A DNA stretch of 51,702 nt from an uncultured Pseudomonadota bacterium (GCA_937920275.1 CALGVD010000124.1:1-51702); one strand, 5' to 3'; counted from the stretch's first letter, positions 27,644 through 37,796 are shown. The notes: generated from the letters alone by a model not told the origin. Translations and numbers: made by a program.

Positions 27644-27720
27644 GCGTCCGTAGCTCAGTTGGATAGAGCATCAGGCTTCGAACCTGAGGGTCGGGAGTTC
27701 GAATCTCTCCGGGCGCGCCA
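27644..27720 (+). tRNA. tRNA-Arg (anticodon TCG)
   Basis: The 77-base gene folds as a full cloverleaf. Acceptor strand GCGTCCG pairs with CGGGCGC (one G-U), the D arm is AGCTCAGTTGGATAGAGC, the anticodon stem TCAGG/CCTGA holds loop CTTCGAA with anticodon TCG at 27678-27680, and the T arm contains GTTCGAATC. CCA is encoded. It should read CGA-type arginine codons. Confidence 0.97.
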
Positions 27721-27830
27721 TATTTTCTTGCGATACCGGCCTGTGATCCAAGGCCCCAGGACCGAAGGCCGCATGACCCAGGCTCCACATCCCCGCCCGG
27801 TGGTCCCGAGCGATCGGCTGCGTTGATGGC

Positions 27831-29018
27831 ATGAAACGGCTAGGCATCCTTTGGCTCGTGGTGTTCATCAGCCTGGCGGGCTTCGGCATCACCACGATAC
27901 CGTTCCCCATCGTCGCCGAGCAGATGGGTGCGTCGGATTTCTGGAAGACCTTCGGCGGCGCGGGTGTGTTCTCGCTGTTCCAGTTCATCTTCACCCCGAT
28001 CTGGGGGCGTTGCAGCGATGCCTACGGCCGCAAGCCGATCCTGGTGCTCAGCTTGGCCGGCACCGTGGTCGCTTTCGCGTGGCTGTCGATCGCCGACTCC
28101 CTGGCATCGCTGCTGATCGCGCGGGCATTCGGCGGCATCATGTCGGGCAATCTGGCGGCGGCCTTCGCCTACGCCGCCGATGTGACCGAGACCAAAGACC
28201 GCGCGAGGGGTCTCGGGATCGTGGCCTCGGCTTTCGGGGTGGGTTTCGCGATCGGGCCACCGCTCGGCGGCTTCCTCGGCACCCTCGACGGCGGCGTGAA
28301 CCTGTTCTGGCCGGGCATCGCGTCGGCGGGGCTTGCCGTGGTCGCCTTGGTGGGCACGGTGTTGTTTCTGCCCGAGAGTTTGCCGATCGAATCGCGTCGA
28401 CCGTTCGGCGCAGCGCCCGCGATCGCTGCGACGCGTCAGCGTGGCAGTGCGCCTTGGTCGATCCTCGCGGCGAAGCCGGTGCTCGTCGGTCTCGTCGTCT
28501 CCAGTCTGACGGTCGCGCTCGCGGCGGGTGCGTTGCAGTCGGTCTACCCGTTCTGGGGCCGCGACCTGTTCGGATTCTCGCTCGAGGATGTCGGGCTGCA
28601 CTTCATGGCTTTCGCGCTGCTGTCGGCGATCGGTCAGGCCGGGCTCACCGGGCCGCTGACGCGACGCTTCGGTGAAAGACGATTGGCGGTCGGCGCGCTG
28701 GCCGGCGTCACGGTCGCACTGATGCTGTTCTCGGTGGCGAGCAGCCCGGCGATCGCGTGGCTCGCGATCTGCGTGTTCGGTTTCGCCAACGGACTGTTTC
28801 TGCCTGCGATCAGCAGCCTCATGTCATTCGAGGCGGAGGACGACGAACGCGGTGCCGTGATGGGCGTGTTCAACGCCTCGAGCAGTGCCGGGCGGATCCT
28901 CGGGCCGGCGCTGTCCGGGCCGATCTACTTCAAGTTCGGTCCGGCGGCACCGTTCGTGTTGTCGGCGATGCTCATGGTCCTCGGTGCGCTGCTGATGGCG
29001 CGGCGCGAGCGCAGATGA
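27831..29018 (+). CDS. MFS transporter (TetA-like drug/metabolite exporter)
   Basis: The 395-residue membrane protein has about 12 hydrophobic helices and the MFS signature between helices 2 and 3 (GRCSDAYGRKPIL). GIVASAFGVGFAIGPPLGGFLG in helix 5 resembles the antiporter motif C of drug:H+ exporters such as TetA. A second loop motif RRFGERRL lies mid-protein. Substrate is unknown. It follows the tRNA gene by 110 bases that include no obvious terminator. Confidence 0.87.
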   Translation: MKRLGILWLVVFISLAGFGITTIPFPIVAEQMGASDFWKTFGGAGVFSLFQFIFTPIWGRCSDAYGRKPILVLSLAGTVVAFAWLSIADSLASLLIARAFGGIMSGNLAAAFAYAADVTETKDRARGLGIVASAFGVGFAIGPPLGGFLGTLDGGVNLFWPGIASAGLAVVALVGTVLFLPESLPIESRRPFGAAPAIAATRQRGSAPWSILAAKPVLVGLVVSSLTVALAAGALQSVYPFWGRDLFGFSLEDVGLHFMAFALLSAIGQAGLTGPLTRRFGERRLAVGALAGVTVALMLFSVASSPAIAWLAICVFGFANGLFLPAISSLMSFEAEDDERGAVMGVFNASSSAGRILGPALSGPIYFKFGPAAPFVLSAMLMVLGALLMARRERR

Positions 29019-29128
29019 CCTGCATCACGATGATCCTCGCCGTGATGGGTACGGGGTCTGTCTGGACAGTCGCCGTCCGTGCCATGATGTTTCAGACCCT
29101 GATGTCTTGAGATGAAGGAGACGGTCCG

Positions 29129-29701
29129 ATGTCCACGCTGATCTTCGGTCTGCTGATACTGCTCGGTATGCACTCGGTCTCGATCGTCGCGCCCGCTTGG
29201 CGCGACGCCATGGTGGCGCGGATCGGGCCGCTCCCTTGGAAGGGCGTCTATTCGGTCATATCGCTCGTCGGCTTCTGGCTGATGCTGAAAGGCTATGCCG
29301 AAGCGCGCCTCGAGCCGGTCGTGGTCTGGGTGCCGCCGACCGGCATGCGCCATGCGGCGGCGCTGCTCATGTTGCCGGTGTTCCCGTTGCTGCTGGCGAC
29401 CTACCTCCCGGGCCGCATCCGCAACGCCGCCAAACACCCGATGCTCGCGGCCGTGAAGTTCTGGGCGCTCGCCCACCTGCTCTCGAACGGCATGCTCGCC
29501 GACATCGTCCTGTTCGGCGCGTTCCTCGCGTGGGCGGTGGCCGATCGCATCTCGCTCAAGCGGCGTGCGCCGCAGCCCCTGCGGACGACACCCACGACGC
29601 CTTGGAACGATATGCTCGCGGTGGTCCTCGGGCTGACGCTCTACGCGGCTTTCGCGATGATCTGGCACCAGCGGCTGTTCGGTGTCGCACCGTTCGGCTG
29701 A
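29129..29701 (+). CDS. NnrU family membrane protein
   Basis: The 190-residue protein has five or so hydrophobic helices and NnrU family marks: LGMHSVSIVAPAWRDAM at the start, GPLPWKGVYSVISLVGFWLM, and HPMLAAVKFWALAHLLSNG. NnrU was described with nitrite/nitric oxide metabolism, but it is widespread in bacteria without denitrification, and no nir or nor gene is here. AAGGAG lies 10 bases before the ATG. It is followed 43 bases later by the peroxidase gene. Confidence 0.85.
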   Translation: MSTLIFGLLILLGMHSVSIVAPAWRDAMVARIGPLPWKGVYSVISLVGFWLMLKGYAEARLEPVVVWVPPTGMRHAAALLMLPVFPLLLATYLPGRIRNAAKHPMLAAVKFWALAHLLSNGMLADIVLFGAFLAWAVADRISLKRRAPQPLRTTPTTPWNDMLAVVLGLTLYAAFAMIWHQRLFGVAPFG

Positions 29702-29744
29702 CCCAGGCACCGTCCCCGTTCCCATCCCCTGACCCGGAGTCCGT

Positions 29745-30224
29745 ATGACCACCGTCCACGACTTCACCGTCCGCACGATCGAGGGTACCGAACAGTCCCT
29801 CGGTGATCATCGAGGCAAGGTGCTGCTGATCGTCAATGTCGCGAGCCGCTGTGGGCTCACGCCGCAGTACACCGCGCTCGAGGCCTTGCAACGCAAGCAT
29901 GCCGCGCGCGGGTTCAGTGTGCTCGGCTTCCCCTGCAACCAGTTCGGCGGCCAAGAGCCGGGCACCGAGGCGCAGATCCTCGAGTTCTGCACGCTCCATT
30001 ACGAGGTCAGCTTTCCGATGTACGGCAAGGTCGAAGTCAATGGCGAGGGGACCCATCCGCTCTACGCGCACCTGAAATCCGCGGCACCCGGGCTGCTCGG
30101 CAGCGAGAGCTTGAAGTGGAACTTCACCAAGTTCCTGGTCGACCGCGAGGGGCGTGTGGTGCGCCGCTATGCCCCCACCGATTCGCCCGAGAGCATCGAG
30201 AAGGACATCGAGGCGCTGCTGTGA
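29745..30224 (+). CDS. Glutathione peroxidase family thiol peroxidase
   Basis: The 159-residue protein has the GPx catalytic set: cysteine C36 in VASRCGLT (cysteine rather than selenocysteine), glutamine Q70 in NQFGGQEPG, and tryptophan W125 in LKWNFTKFLVD. It reduces hydrogen or lipid peroxides with glutathione or thioredoxin. A second cysteine in the FCTL segment could act as the resolving thiol. It has no signal peptide, so it is cytoplasmic. Its stop overlaps the GTG start of the gamma-glutamyltransferase, tying two glutathione-linked genes together. Confidence 0.92.
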   Translation: MTTVHDFTVRTIEGTEQSLGDHRGKVLLIVNVASRCGLTPQYTALEALQRKHAARGFSVLGFPCNQFGGQEPGTEAQILEFCTLHYEVSFPMYGKVEVNGEGTHPLYAHLKSAAPGLLGSESLKWNFTKFLVDREGRVVRRYAPTDSPESIEKDIEALL

Positions 30225-32020
30225 GGCGTGATGTCGGTCGTCTGAGCGTCGCGCTCGCGCTGTCGATCGGCGCATCATTGATCGCGGGTTGCGCGGCCCC
30301 CGTCGCGCGTGACGCAAGGCCTGCAGCGGTGGCGGGCGAGGCGGTGGTCGGCGCAGCGGTCATCGAGGCGAAACCTGCGCGCGATTGGCGCGCCGGCGGC
30401 ATGGTGGCCGCCGCCAATCCTTGGGCTGTGGAAGCCGGACTCGAGGTGCTGCGTGCGGGCGGTTCGGCCGTCGATGCAGCGGTCGCGGTACAAGCGGTGC
30501 TGGGGCTTGTCGAGCCGCAATCCTCCGGGCTCGGGGGCGGCGCGTTTCTCGTGCACTACGATGCCCGCAGCGGCGATGTCGTCACCTTCGATGGCCGCGA
30601 GGTCGCCCCGCAGGGTGCGACCCCCGGCATGTTCCTCGACGCCACCGGCAAGCCGCTCACCTTCCCGGTCGCGGTGCGCGCCGGGCGCGCGGTCGGTGTC
30701 CCCGGGGTCGTCTCGATGCTCGGTATGGCGCACCGCGAGTTCGGGCGGCTGCCGTGGTCGCGGCCGTGGCAGCCGGCGATCCGCCTCGCGGAGCGGGGGT
30801 TCCCGGTCTCGCCGCGACTCAATGAATTGATCGCATCGGCGCTCGCTCGTGATGCGCTGTTGCCCGCCGGCCGTGCCTACCTCACCGTCGAGGGGCGGGC
30901 CGATGGGCGTACGCCGCATCCGGTCGGCGCATCGCTGAAGAACCCTGATTACGCGCGGACCTTGCGGAGTGTGGCGACGCGCGGTGCGCGCGCCTTCTAC
31001 GCGGGCGAGATCGCCGAAGCCATCGTCGCCGGTGCAGCTGTCGAGCCGATGCCGGGGTCGCTGAGTCTCGCCGACCTCGCGGCCTATCGTCCGGCGCGGC
31101 TCGAACCGGTCTGCAGCGGCTATCGGGTCTACCTCGTCTGCGGCATGCGACCGCCGTCCTCCGGCGGCATCGCGGTGTTGTCGGTGCTCGGCACCCTCGA
31201 GAACTTCGATATGGCGTCGATGGGGCCAGACACCGTGGCGGGTTGGCATCACCTGATCGAGGCGCAACGGCTCGCCTACGCGGACCGCGACAAGTTCGTC
31301 GCCGATGACCGCTTGGTCGCCGTGCCGCTCGCAGGGCTCACGGACAAAGATTATCTACGCTCGCGGGCGGCGCTGGTGTCGCCGTCCCGGGCGATGGCCG
31401 TCGTCGAAGCTGGTGAGCCGCCCGGTGCGCCCTCCCGCGGTCGCGATGCCACCGCCGAGGTGCCGGGCACCAGCCATTTCGTGGTGGTCGACCGCCTGGG
31501 CAACGTGGTGTCGATGACGACCACGGTCGAGTCGCTGTTCGGATCCCAGCGTTTCGTCGCCGGTTTCTTCCTCAACAACCAGCTGACCGACTTCAGTTTC
31601 CGTCCGGTGGATGACCGGGGTGAGGCCATCGCCAACGCGGTCGCGCCCGGCAAGAAGCCGCGTTCATCGATGTCGCCGACCCTCGTGTTCCGCGACGGCG
31701 CGTTCGAACTCGCGGTCGGATCGCCCGGTGGCAACGCGATCATCGCCTATGTCGCGAAGACCCTGGTCGGTATGCTCGATTGGGGGCTGACGCCGCAGCA
31801 GGCGGTCGATCTGCCGAATGTCATCGCCCGCGGTCCGGTAGTGGTCGAGACCGCGCGCATCGACCCTGCGCTGGTGGAAGCCCTCAAGGGGATGGGGCAT
31901 GTGTTCCGTGACGGGCGCGGCGAGGGGTCGGGCTTGCATGCGGTGCGTGTGACCGCGGATGGCCGGCTGGAGGGCGCCGCCGATCCGCGTCGCGAAGGCC
32001 GTGCGGTCGCGGTGCCGTAG
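30221..32020 (+). CDS. ggt: Gamma-glutamyltransferase, lipoprotein-type
   Basis: The 599-residue protein begins with a lipoprotein signal (LSIGASLIAGC, lipidated Cys24), so it should be membrane-anchored outside the cytoplasm. It then follows the GGT fold: PQSSGLGGGAFLVHYD near residue 105, and the autoprocessing threonine T417 in GTSHFVVVD. Processing at T417 gives the large and small subunits. VGSPGGNAI marks the oxyanion region. It transfers or hydrolyses the gamma-glutamyl group of glutathione. GTG 30221 is used because it overlaps the peroxidase stop (GTGA) and produces the signal peptide. Confidence 0.93.
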   Translation: MRRDVGRLSVALALSIGASLIAGCAAPVARDARPAAVAGEAVVGAAVIEAKPARDWRAGGMVAAANPWAVEAGLEVLRAGGSAVDAAVAVQAVLGLVEPQSSGLGGGAFLVHYDARSGDVVTFDGREVAPQGATPGMFLDATGKPLTFPVAVRAGRAVGVPGVVSMLGMAHREFGRLPWSRPWQPAIRLAERGFPVSPRLNELIASALARDALLPAGRAYLTVEGRADGRTPHPVGASLKNPDYARTLRSVATRGARAFYAGEIAEAIVAGAAVEPMPGSLSLADLAAYRPARLEPVCSGYRVYLVCGMRPPSSGGIAVLSVLGTLENFDMASMGPDTVAGWHHLIEAQRLAYADRDKFVADDRLVAVPLAGLTDKDYLRSRAALVSPSRAMAVVEAGEPPGAPSRGRDATAEVPGTSHFVVVDRLGNVVSMTTTVESLFGSQRFVAGFFLNNQLTDFSFRPVDDRGEAIANAVAPGKKPRSSMSPTLVFRDGAFELAVGSPGGNAIIAYVAKTLVGMLDWGLTPQQAVDLPNVIARGPVVVETARIDPALVEALKGMGHVFRDGRGEGSGLHAVRVTADGRLEGAADPRREGRAVAVP

Positions 32021-32048
32021 AGTCAACTTCGCGTGGAGAGATAGAGAC

Positions 32049-33158
32049 ATGAAAGTCCGTGCCGCCGTCGCGTATCAGGCCAAATCGCCGTTGGTCCTCG
32101 AAGACATCGAACTCGGAGGCCCGAAGGAAGGCGAGGTGCTGGTCGAGATCAAGGCCACCGGCATCTGCCACACCGACGAGTACACCTTGTCGGGCGCGGA
32201 TCCGGAAGGCCAGTTCCCGGTGGTCCTCGGTCACGAGGGCGCGGGCATCGTGGTCGATGTCGGCAAGGGCGTCACCTCGCTGCGCAAGGGCGACCATGTG
32301 ATCCCGCTCTATACGCCGGAGTGCCGGCAGTGCAAGACCTGCCTCAGCCGCAAGTCCAATCTTTGTACCGCCATCCGTGCGACCCAGGGCAAGGGCGTGA
32401 TGCCGGACGGCAGCAGCCGATTCTCCTGCAGCAGCGGGCCGGTGCTGCATTACATGGGTTGTTCCACATTCGCGAACTTCACCGTGCTGCCTGAGATCGC
32501 GCTCGCCAAGATCCGCCCCGACGCGCCTTTCGAGAAGGTCTGCTACATCGGTTGCGGCGTGACCACCGGTATCGGTGCGGTGATCAACACCGCGAAGGTC
32601 GAACCCGGCGCCAACGTCGTGGTTTTCGGGCTCGGCGGCATCGGCCTCAACGTCATCCAAGGCGCGCGCATGGCGGGTGCCGACATGATCGTGGGCGTCG
32701 ATATCAACCCGGCGCGCGAGGCGATCGCGCGCAAGTTCGGCATGACGCATTTCGTCGACCCGCGTGCAGTGGGCGGCGATGTCGTCGGCCACATCGTCGA
32801 GCTCACGAAGGGCGGCGCCGACTACTCCTTCGAGTGCGTGGGCAACACCACGCTGATGCGTCAGGCGCTCGAGTGCTGCCACCGTGGTTGGGGGGTGTCG
32901 GTGATCATCGGCGTCGCGGGCTCGGGGCAGGAGATCTCGACCCGCCCGTTCCAGCTCGTCACGGGGCGCACCTGGAAGGGGACGGCGTTCGGCGGTGCGC
33001 GCGGCCGCACCGATGTGCCGCGCATCGTCGACTGGTATATGGACGGCAAGATCAACATCGACGATCTCGTGACGCATGTCATGCCGCACCACCGGATCAA
33101 CGAAGGCTTCGAGCTGATGCGCCGCGGTGAGTCCATCCGCACCGTGCTGACCTACTGA
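32049..33158 (+). CDS. adhC: S-(hydroxymethyl)glutathione dehydrogenase / class III alcohol dehydrogenase
   Basis: The 369-residue enzyme oxidises the formaldehyde-glutathione adduct with NAD+ and can also reduce S-nitrosoglutathione. Catalytic zinc ligands are C40 (TGICHTDEY), H62 and E63 (GHEGAG). The structural zinc cysteines are C92, C95, C98 and C106 (ECRQCKTCLSRKSNLC). The NAD motif is VFGLGGIGLNV. ATG 32049 follows GGAGAG. The next gene encodes the matching formylglutathione hydrolase, forming the complete formaldehyde detoxification pair. Confidence 0.95.
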   Translation: MKVRAAVAYQAKSPLVLEDIELGGPKEGEVLVEIKATGICHTDEYTLSGADPEGQFPVVLGHEGAGIVVDVGKGVTSLRKGDHVIPLYTPECRQCKTCLSRKSNLCTAIRATQGKGVMPDGSSRFSCSSGPVLHYMGCSTFANFTVLPEIALAKIRPDAPFEKVCYIGCGVTTGIGAVINTAKVEPGANVVVFGLGGIGLNVIQGARMAGADMIVGVDINPAREAIARKFGMTHFVDPRAVGGDVVGHIVELTKGGADYSFECVGNTTLMRQALECCHRGWGVSVIIGVAGSGQEISTRPFQLVTGRTWKGTAFGGARGRTDVPRIVDWYMDGKINIDDLVTHVMPHHRINEGFELMRRGESIRTVLTY

Positions 33159-33193
33159 CGACCCATGCCCGCATCGTCCGTCACCGTCGCAGC

Positions 33194-34039
33194 ATGAGCG
33201 ATGCCTTGGAGACCTTGGCGGAGCATGCCTGCTTCGGCGGCGTGCAAGGTTTTTATCGCCATCGTTCGCAGGTCTGTGCAGGGCCGATGCGCTTCGGCGT
33301 GTTCGTCCCCGCGTCCGCACGCAGGCGGCCGTCTCCGACGCTCTTCTGGCTCGCCGGTCTCACCTGCACCGAGGAGACCTTCGCGATCAAGGCCGGTGCG
33401 CAGCGCGTGGCGGCCGAACTCGGTCTCGTGCTCGTGACACCCGACACGAGCCCGCGTGAGCCGATATTGCCCGGCGACCGCGATGCCTGGGATCTAGGCC
33501 AGGGCGCCGGTTTCTACGTCGATGCCACCCAGGCACCGTGGTGCGCGCATTACCGCATGTTCTCCTGGGTGACCGAGGAGTTGCCGGCGCTGGTCGCGGC
33601 GCGCTTTCCCTCGGATCCGGCAAGATCCGGGGTGTCCGGCCATTCGATGGGCGGACATGGTGCGCTGATCGCGGCACTTCGCCGCCCCGATGTCTTCCGC
33701 AGTTGCTCGGCGTTCGCACCGATCGCCGCCGCCGCGGAGTGTCCCTGGGGTCACAAGGCCCTCGGCAGTTATCTCGGACCCGATCGTGCGGCATGGGCTG
33801 CTTGGGATGCGAGCGCCTTGATGAGATCACAGCCCTATCCGCGCGATATCCTCATCGACCAAGGATCGGCCGACCGATTCCTGACCGAGCAATTGCAGCC
33901 TGAACGGCTGGAGGACGCCGCCGCCGCATCGGGGCAACGCTTGAGGCTGCGCCGCCACGCCGGATTCGACCACGGGTACTACTTCATCCAGACCTTCGTC
34001 GCTGAGCACCTCGAACACCACGCGCGGCAGTTGGGCTGA
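33194..34039 (+). CDS. fghA: S-formylglutathione hydrolase
   Basis: The 281-residue esterase D family hydrolase splits S-formylglutathione to formate and glutathione. The nucleophile is Ser151 in GHSMGGHG, with likely acid D228 in DQGSADRFL and histidine H261 in GFDHGYYF. FWLAGLTCTEETFAIKAGAQ is a family signature. It follows adhC by 35 bases. Its TGA overlaps the ATG of the next gene, an SDR-like protein. Confidence 0.95.
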   Translation: MSDALETLAEHACFGGVQGFYRHRSQVCAGPMRFGVFVPASARRRPSPTLFWLAGLTCTEETFAIKAGAQRVAAELGLVLVTPDTSPREPILPGDRDAWDLGQGAGFYVDATQAPWCAHYRMFSWVTEELPALVAARFPSDPARSGVSGHSMGGHGALIAALRRPDVFRSCSAFAPIAAAAECPWGHKALGSYLGPDRAAWAAWDASALMRSQPYPRDILIDQGSADRFLTEQLQPERLEDAAAASGQRLRLRRHAGFDHGYYFIQTFVAEHLEHHARQLG

Positions 34040-34920
34040 TGCGGTTGAGACCGGGCAGGGCGCGACGCGGCGCGGGCACCCAAGTGGTCGTCATCACCGA
34101 CAGCACCCAGGGGATGGGGTTCGGCTACGCGCAGGCCTTCCTGCATCGAGGCCACCATGTCGTCATCAGCGGGCACACCCAGTCCTTGGTCGATGAAGCG
34201 ATCGACCGCCTCGAGGCCGATGCCGTGGTGGGTGGCGGTGTGGCGATCGGTCAAGCCTGTGATGTGACGGACCGTGCGCAGCTGCAGTCGCTCTGGGGAT
34301 TCACTGTGCGCAGTTTCGGTCCGGTCGGGATCTGGCTGCACAACGCAGACCCTGCACGCACCGGCACCGCCGCCGTCACGCCTGAGAAGATCGATGCCAG
34401 GACGCAGGCCAGCGTCATCGGTGCCCTGAATTCGGCGGAAGTCGTTGTCGCAGGCCTGTCTGCGCAGCCACAGGGCGGCAAGCTGTACCTGGATCTCGGG
34501 TATGACGGAGCGGTCGGACGCATCGCACCGGGTATGACGGTCGGCTCAGACACCCAAGACGAGTTGAGACGTGTCGCAGATTCTTTGGTCCTGGCACGGC
34601 GTAAGGCGCGGGACAGCCGCGTTTTGATCGGCACCCTCAGCCCGGGGGTCAGCGTCACCGAGGGGCTGCTGCGCGAGCTGCGCGCGCTGCCGCCGGAGCT
34701 GCGGGCCAAGTCGCTGCGTCGTCTCGACTTCATCGGCGATCATGTCGCCACGACCACCTCGTGGATCGTCGATCGCATCCTCGCCGACGACCGTCAGGGT
34801 CATGACATCACCTGGCTCACCCCCGCACGCTTGCTGCGTCGTGGCCTCGGTCGGTTGTTCGGCGCCAAGCGCGACCTTCTCGCGCGCTACAAACTCGACG
34901 AACGGAGCGGAGCCTCATGA
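34039..34920 (+). CDS. Degenerate short-chain dehydrogenase/reductase-like protein
   Basis: The 293-residue protein has an SDR Rossmann start (VVVITDSTQGMGFGYAQAF), a partial NAG motif (LHNADP) and a C-terminal GHDITWLTPARLLRR. These match the SDR group that also contains chlorophyll b reductase NYC1/NOL homologues. Where the catalytic YxxxK should lie, aligned by eye, it reads G169...Q173 (TVGSDTQDEL), so both catalytic residues seem lost and the glycine-rich loop is altered. It may bind a nucleotide or ligand without dehydrogenase activity. It is coupled to fghA upstream and to the propeller-like gene downstream by overlapping stop and start codons. Confidence 0.72.
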   Translation: MRLRPGRARRGAGTQVVVITDSTQGMGFGYAQAFLHRGHHVVISGHTQSLVDEAIDRLEADAVVGGGVAIGQACDVTDRAQLQSLWGFTVRSFGPVGIWLHNADPARTGTAAVTPEKIDARTQASVIGALNSAEVVVAGLSAQPQGGKLYLDLGYDGAVGRIAPGMTVGSDTQDELRRVADSLVLARRKARDSRVLIGTLSPGVSVTEGLLRELRALPPELRAKSLRRLDFIGDHVATTTSWIVDRILADDRQGHDITWLTPARLLRRGLGRLFGAKRDLLARYKLDERSGAS

Positions 34921-35876
34921 GCGGTCCGACACACGACGCCACGGTCGCTGCGTGGGAACCGGGCGATGTGTTCGTCGGCGCGACAGTGCTCGATGATCCG
35001 ATGGATGATCACGCCGGCCGAGGCAGGATCCTGCAGCTCGACGCCGCGCTGCGTCCCAAAGGTGTATGGATGCTTGCAGACACGAGCCACCTGGTCGGTG
35101 GTCTCAAGTTCGATCCGAGGGGCGTGCTCTGGGCGTTCGACAGCCAGGGTTTCGCGGTGCTCAATCTGCATCGCGATGGGCGCGTGGTGCGTCGTCGCGA
35201 GTTCGGCGCGCGCGCTTGGTCGCACGCCAACTTCGCCGCCGATGGCACCCTCCTGCTCGCCGAACATGTGGTCGGCGACGCGGTGGACCCTGCGGTGCAG
35301 GCGCGCATGCGGACCCGCATCCCGTTCATGGCGGGCACGCAGCGCTTCGGTGACGGCCATGTGTTCCGCTTTGCGGCTGACGGTACGCCGCTCGCCGAAT
35401 ACGGCACCGCCACCCACGGCGGGATGGGCGGTTTCCTCGGTGTGACGATGTCGGTGCTCGCGCCCGACCAACGCACGCTCATCTATTGCTCCGAGACCGG
35501 ACCGCGCCTGCTGCGCTACGACCTCGCGGCCGATGTGCAGTTGCCCGATCTGCAGTCGTCCACGCCGCCGTACCCGCCCGGGTCGCCACCGATGTTCTTC
35601 GCGTTGGATCACGCCGCGGACGGTACGCTCTGGGTGCTGCGGAGCGGCGCGCTCGAGGCGCTCGATGAAACGGGCCAGACGCTATGCCAGTGGCCGCTCG
35701 AGGGCTTCGGGTGGGCGCTGCTCGACTGCATGGCGGATGGTGTCCACGCGCTCGTCTCGAACTTCTTCACCGGGGAGATCGCCAAGATCTCCCTCATCGA
35801 TGGCAGGACGATCGCCTCGTATGCGAGCGGAGCGCCGAGGGCGATCGCGGGTGTCGTCGAGTTCACGGGTCCCTGA
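34917..35876 (+). CDS. Hypothetical protein, beta-propeller-like
   Basis: The 319-residue protein has repeating segments of the type found in NHL/SMP-30 propellers: GRILQLDAALRPKGVW, GLKFDPRGVLWAFDS, ANFAADGTLLLAEH, HVFRFAADGTPLAEY and LDHAADGTLWVLRSG. No signal peptide is visible. The calcium ligands of gluconolactonases are not obvious, so I assign no reaction. It overlaps the degenerate SDR gene by ATGA and ends 13 bases before the convergent permease gene. The pair may act together. Confidence 0.6.
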   Translation: MSGPTHDATVAAWEPGDVFVGATVLDDPMDDHAGRGRILQLDAALRPKGVWMLADTSHLVGGLKFDPRGVLWAFDSQGFAVLNLHRDGRVVRRREFGARAWSHANFAADGTLLLAEHVVGDAVDPAVQARMRTRIPFMAGTQRFGDGHVFRFAADGTPLAEYGTATHGGMGGFLGVTMSVLAPDQRTLIYCSETGPRLLRYDLAADVQLPDLQSSTPPYPPGSPPMFFALDHAADGTLWVLRSGALEALDETGQTLCQWPLEGFGWALLDCMADGVHALVSNFFTGEIAKISLIDGRTIASYASGAPRAIAGVVEFTGP

Positions 35877-35889
35877 CGGCCCGCAACGG

Positions 35890-37106
35890 TCACTCGTAGC
35901 GCAGCGCCTCGATCGGGTCGAGCGAGGCGGCCTTGGAGGCAGGCGCGATGCCGAACACCACGCCCACCAGCGCCGAGAAACCCGCCGCAGCGAGCATCAC
36001 CCAGATCGGGACATTGGCGGGCGGGAAGCCCGGGATCATCGCTGCGATGCCCATCCCGGCGAGCAGCCCGAGCACGATGCCGATGAGGCCGCCGAGCAGC
36101 GACAACAGCGCTGCTTCGAGCAGGAACTGGGTGAGGATGTCACGGCGCGTCGCGCCGAGCGCCTTGAGGATGCCGATCTCACGCGTCCGCTCGGTCACCG
36201 ACACCAACATGATGTTCATGATGCCGATGCCGCCGACCAACAGCGAGATGCCGACGATGCCGGCGAGCACTGCGGTCGCGGTGGTGGTGATCTGGTTGAA
36301 TTGTTTGACGAAGGAATCGGCGGCCTTGATCTCGAAGTCGTCTTCCGCGCCAGCCCGAAGTTTGCGCGAGCTGCGCACCGCGCGAGAGGCGCGCTCGCGC
36401 ACCTGACCGAGCTCCGCGAGGTTCGTGACCGTGAAGGAGACTTCCATATAGGGCCGCTCGAAGGTGCCGGTCAACGACCGTGCGACCGAGAACGGGATGA
36501 ACATCCGGTTGTCTTGGCTGAAACCGAGGATATCGCCGCGTTTCTCGAGCAGCCCGACGACCTTGAACCATTCGCGACCGATGAGGACGAACTCACCGAC
36601 CGGGTCGGTCGGCATCTTCAGGTCGTCACGCACTTTTGTGCCGATGACGACCACACGACGCCCGCCACGATCGTCGCTGGCCGTCAAGAACCGCCCCTTG
36701 AAGGTCGACACGCCGAGCGTCGCCTGCGCGTCCTCGGTGGTGCCGAGGATCTGCGGCACGGTGTTGCGGGTCTTCCAGCTGACAGCGCCGAGCTGCGCGA
36801 CGAGGATCGGCGCGACGTTCTGCACACCGGGGACCCGATAGCGCAGCACCTCGACGTCCTCGAAGGACAAGGTATTGATCCGACCGGTGCGGAAGTTCTC
36901 TTGATCGTTGAGCGCCTCGAGGGTGAGGGAGTTGCTGCCGAGGTCGGAGAACTGGTCGCGGATCGAGTCGGTGAAACCCTGCAGTACCGACACCACGGCG
37001 ATCACCGCCATGGTGCCGATGAGGATGCCGAGCGTCGTCAGGAAGCTACGCAAGCGATGGGCATTGAGGCTCGCTAGTGCGGCGCGGAAGGCTTCGCCGA
37101 GCGCGT

Positions 37107-37110
<4 letters not shown>
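35890..37110 (-). CDS. ABC transporter permease, MacB-like
   Basis: The 406-residue protein has the MacB/FtsX topology: one N-terminal helix ([24 protein letters not shown], about 20-43), a large periplasmic domain (45-280), and three C-terminal helices including [20 protein letters not shown]. It ends [11 protein letters not shown], typical of MacB permeases. It works with the ATPase encoded just upstream (ATGA overlap) and the periplasmic adaptor, exporting a compound or protein by mechanotransmission. Substrate is unknown. Confidence 0.92.

Positions 37111-37792
<682 letters not shown>

Positions 37793-37796
<4 letters not shown>

Noticed and set aside
27721-27830. Terminator hairpin after the tRNA
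   Set aside because: A GGCC...GGCC pairing near 27738-27755 is short and lacks a following T run, so I do not list it as a terminator.
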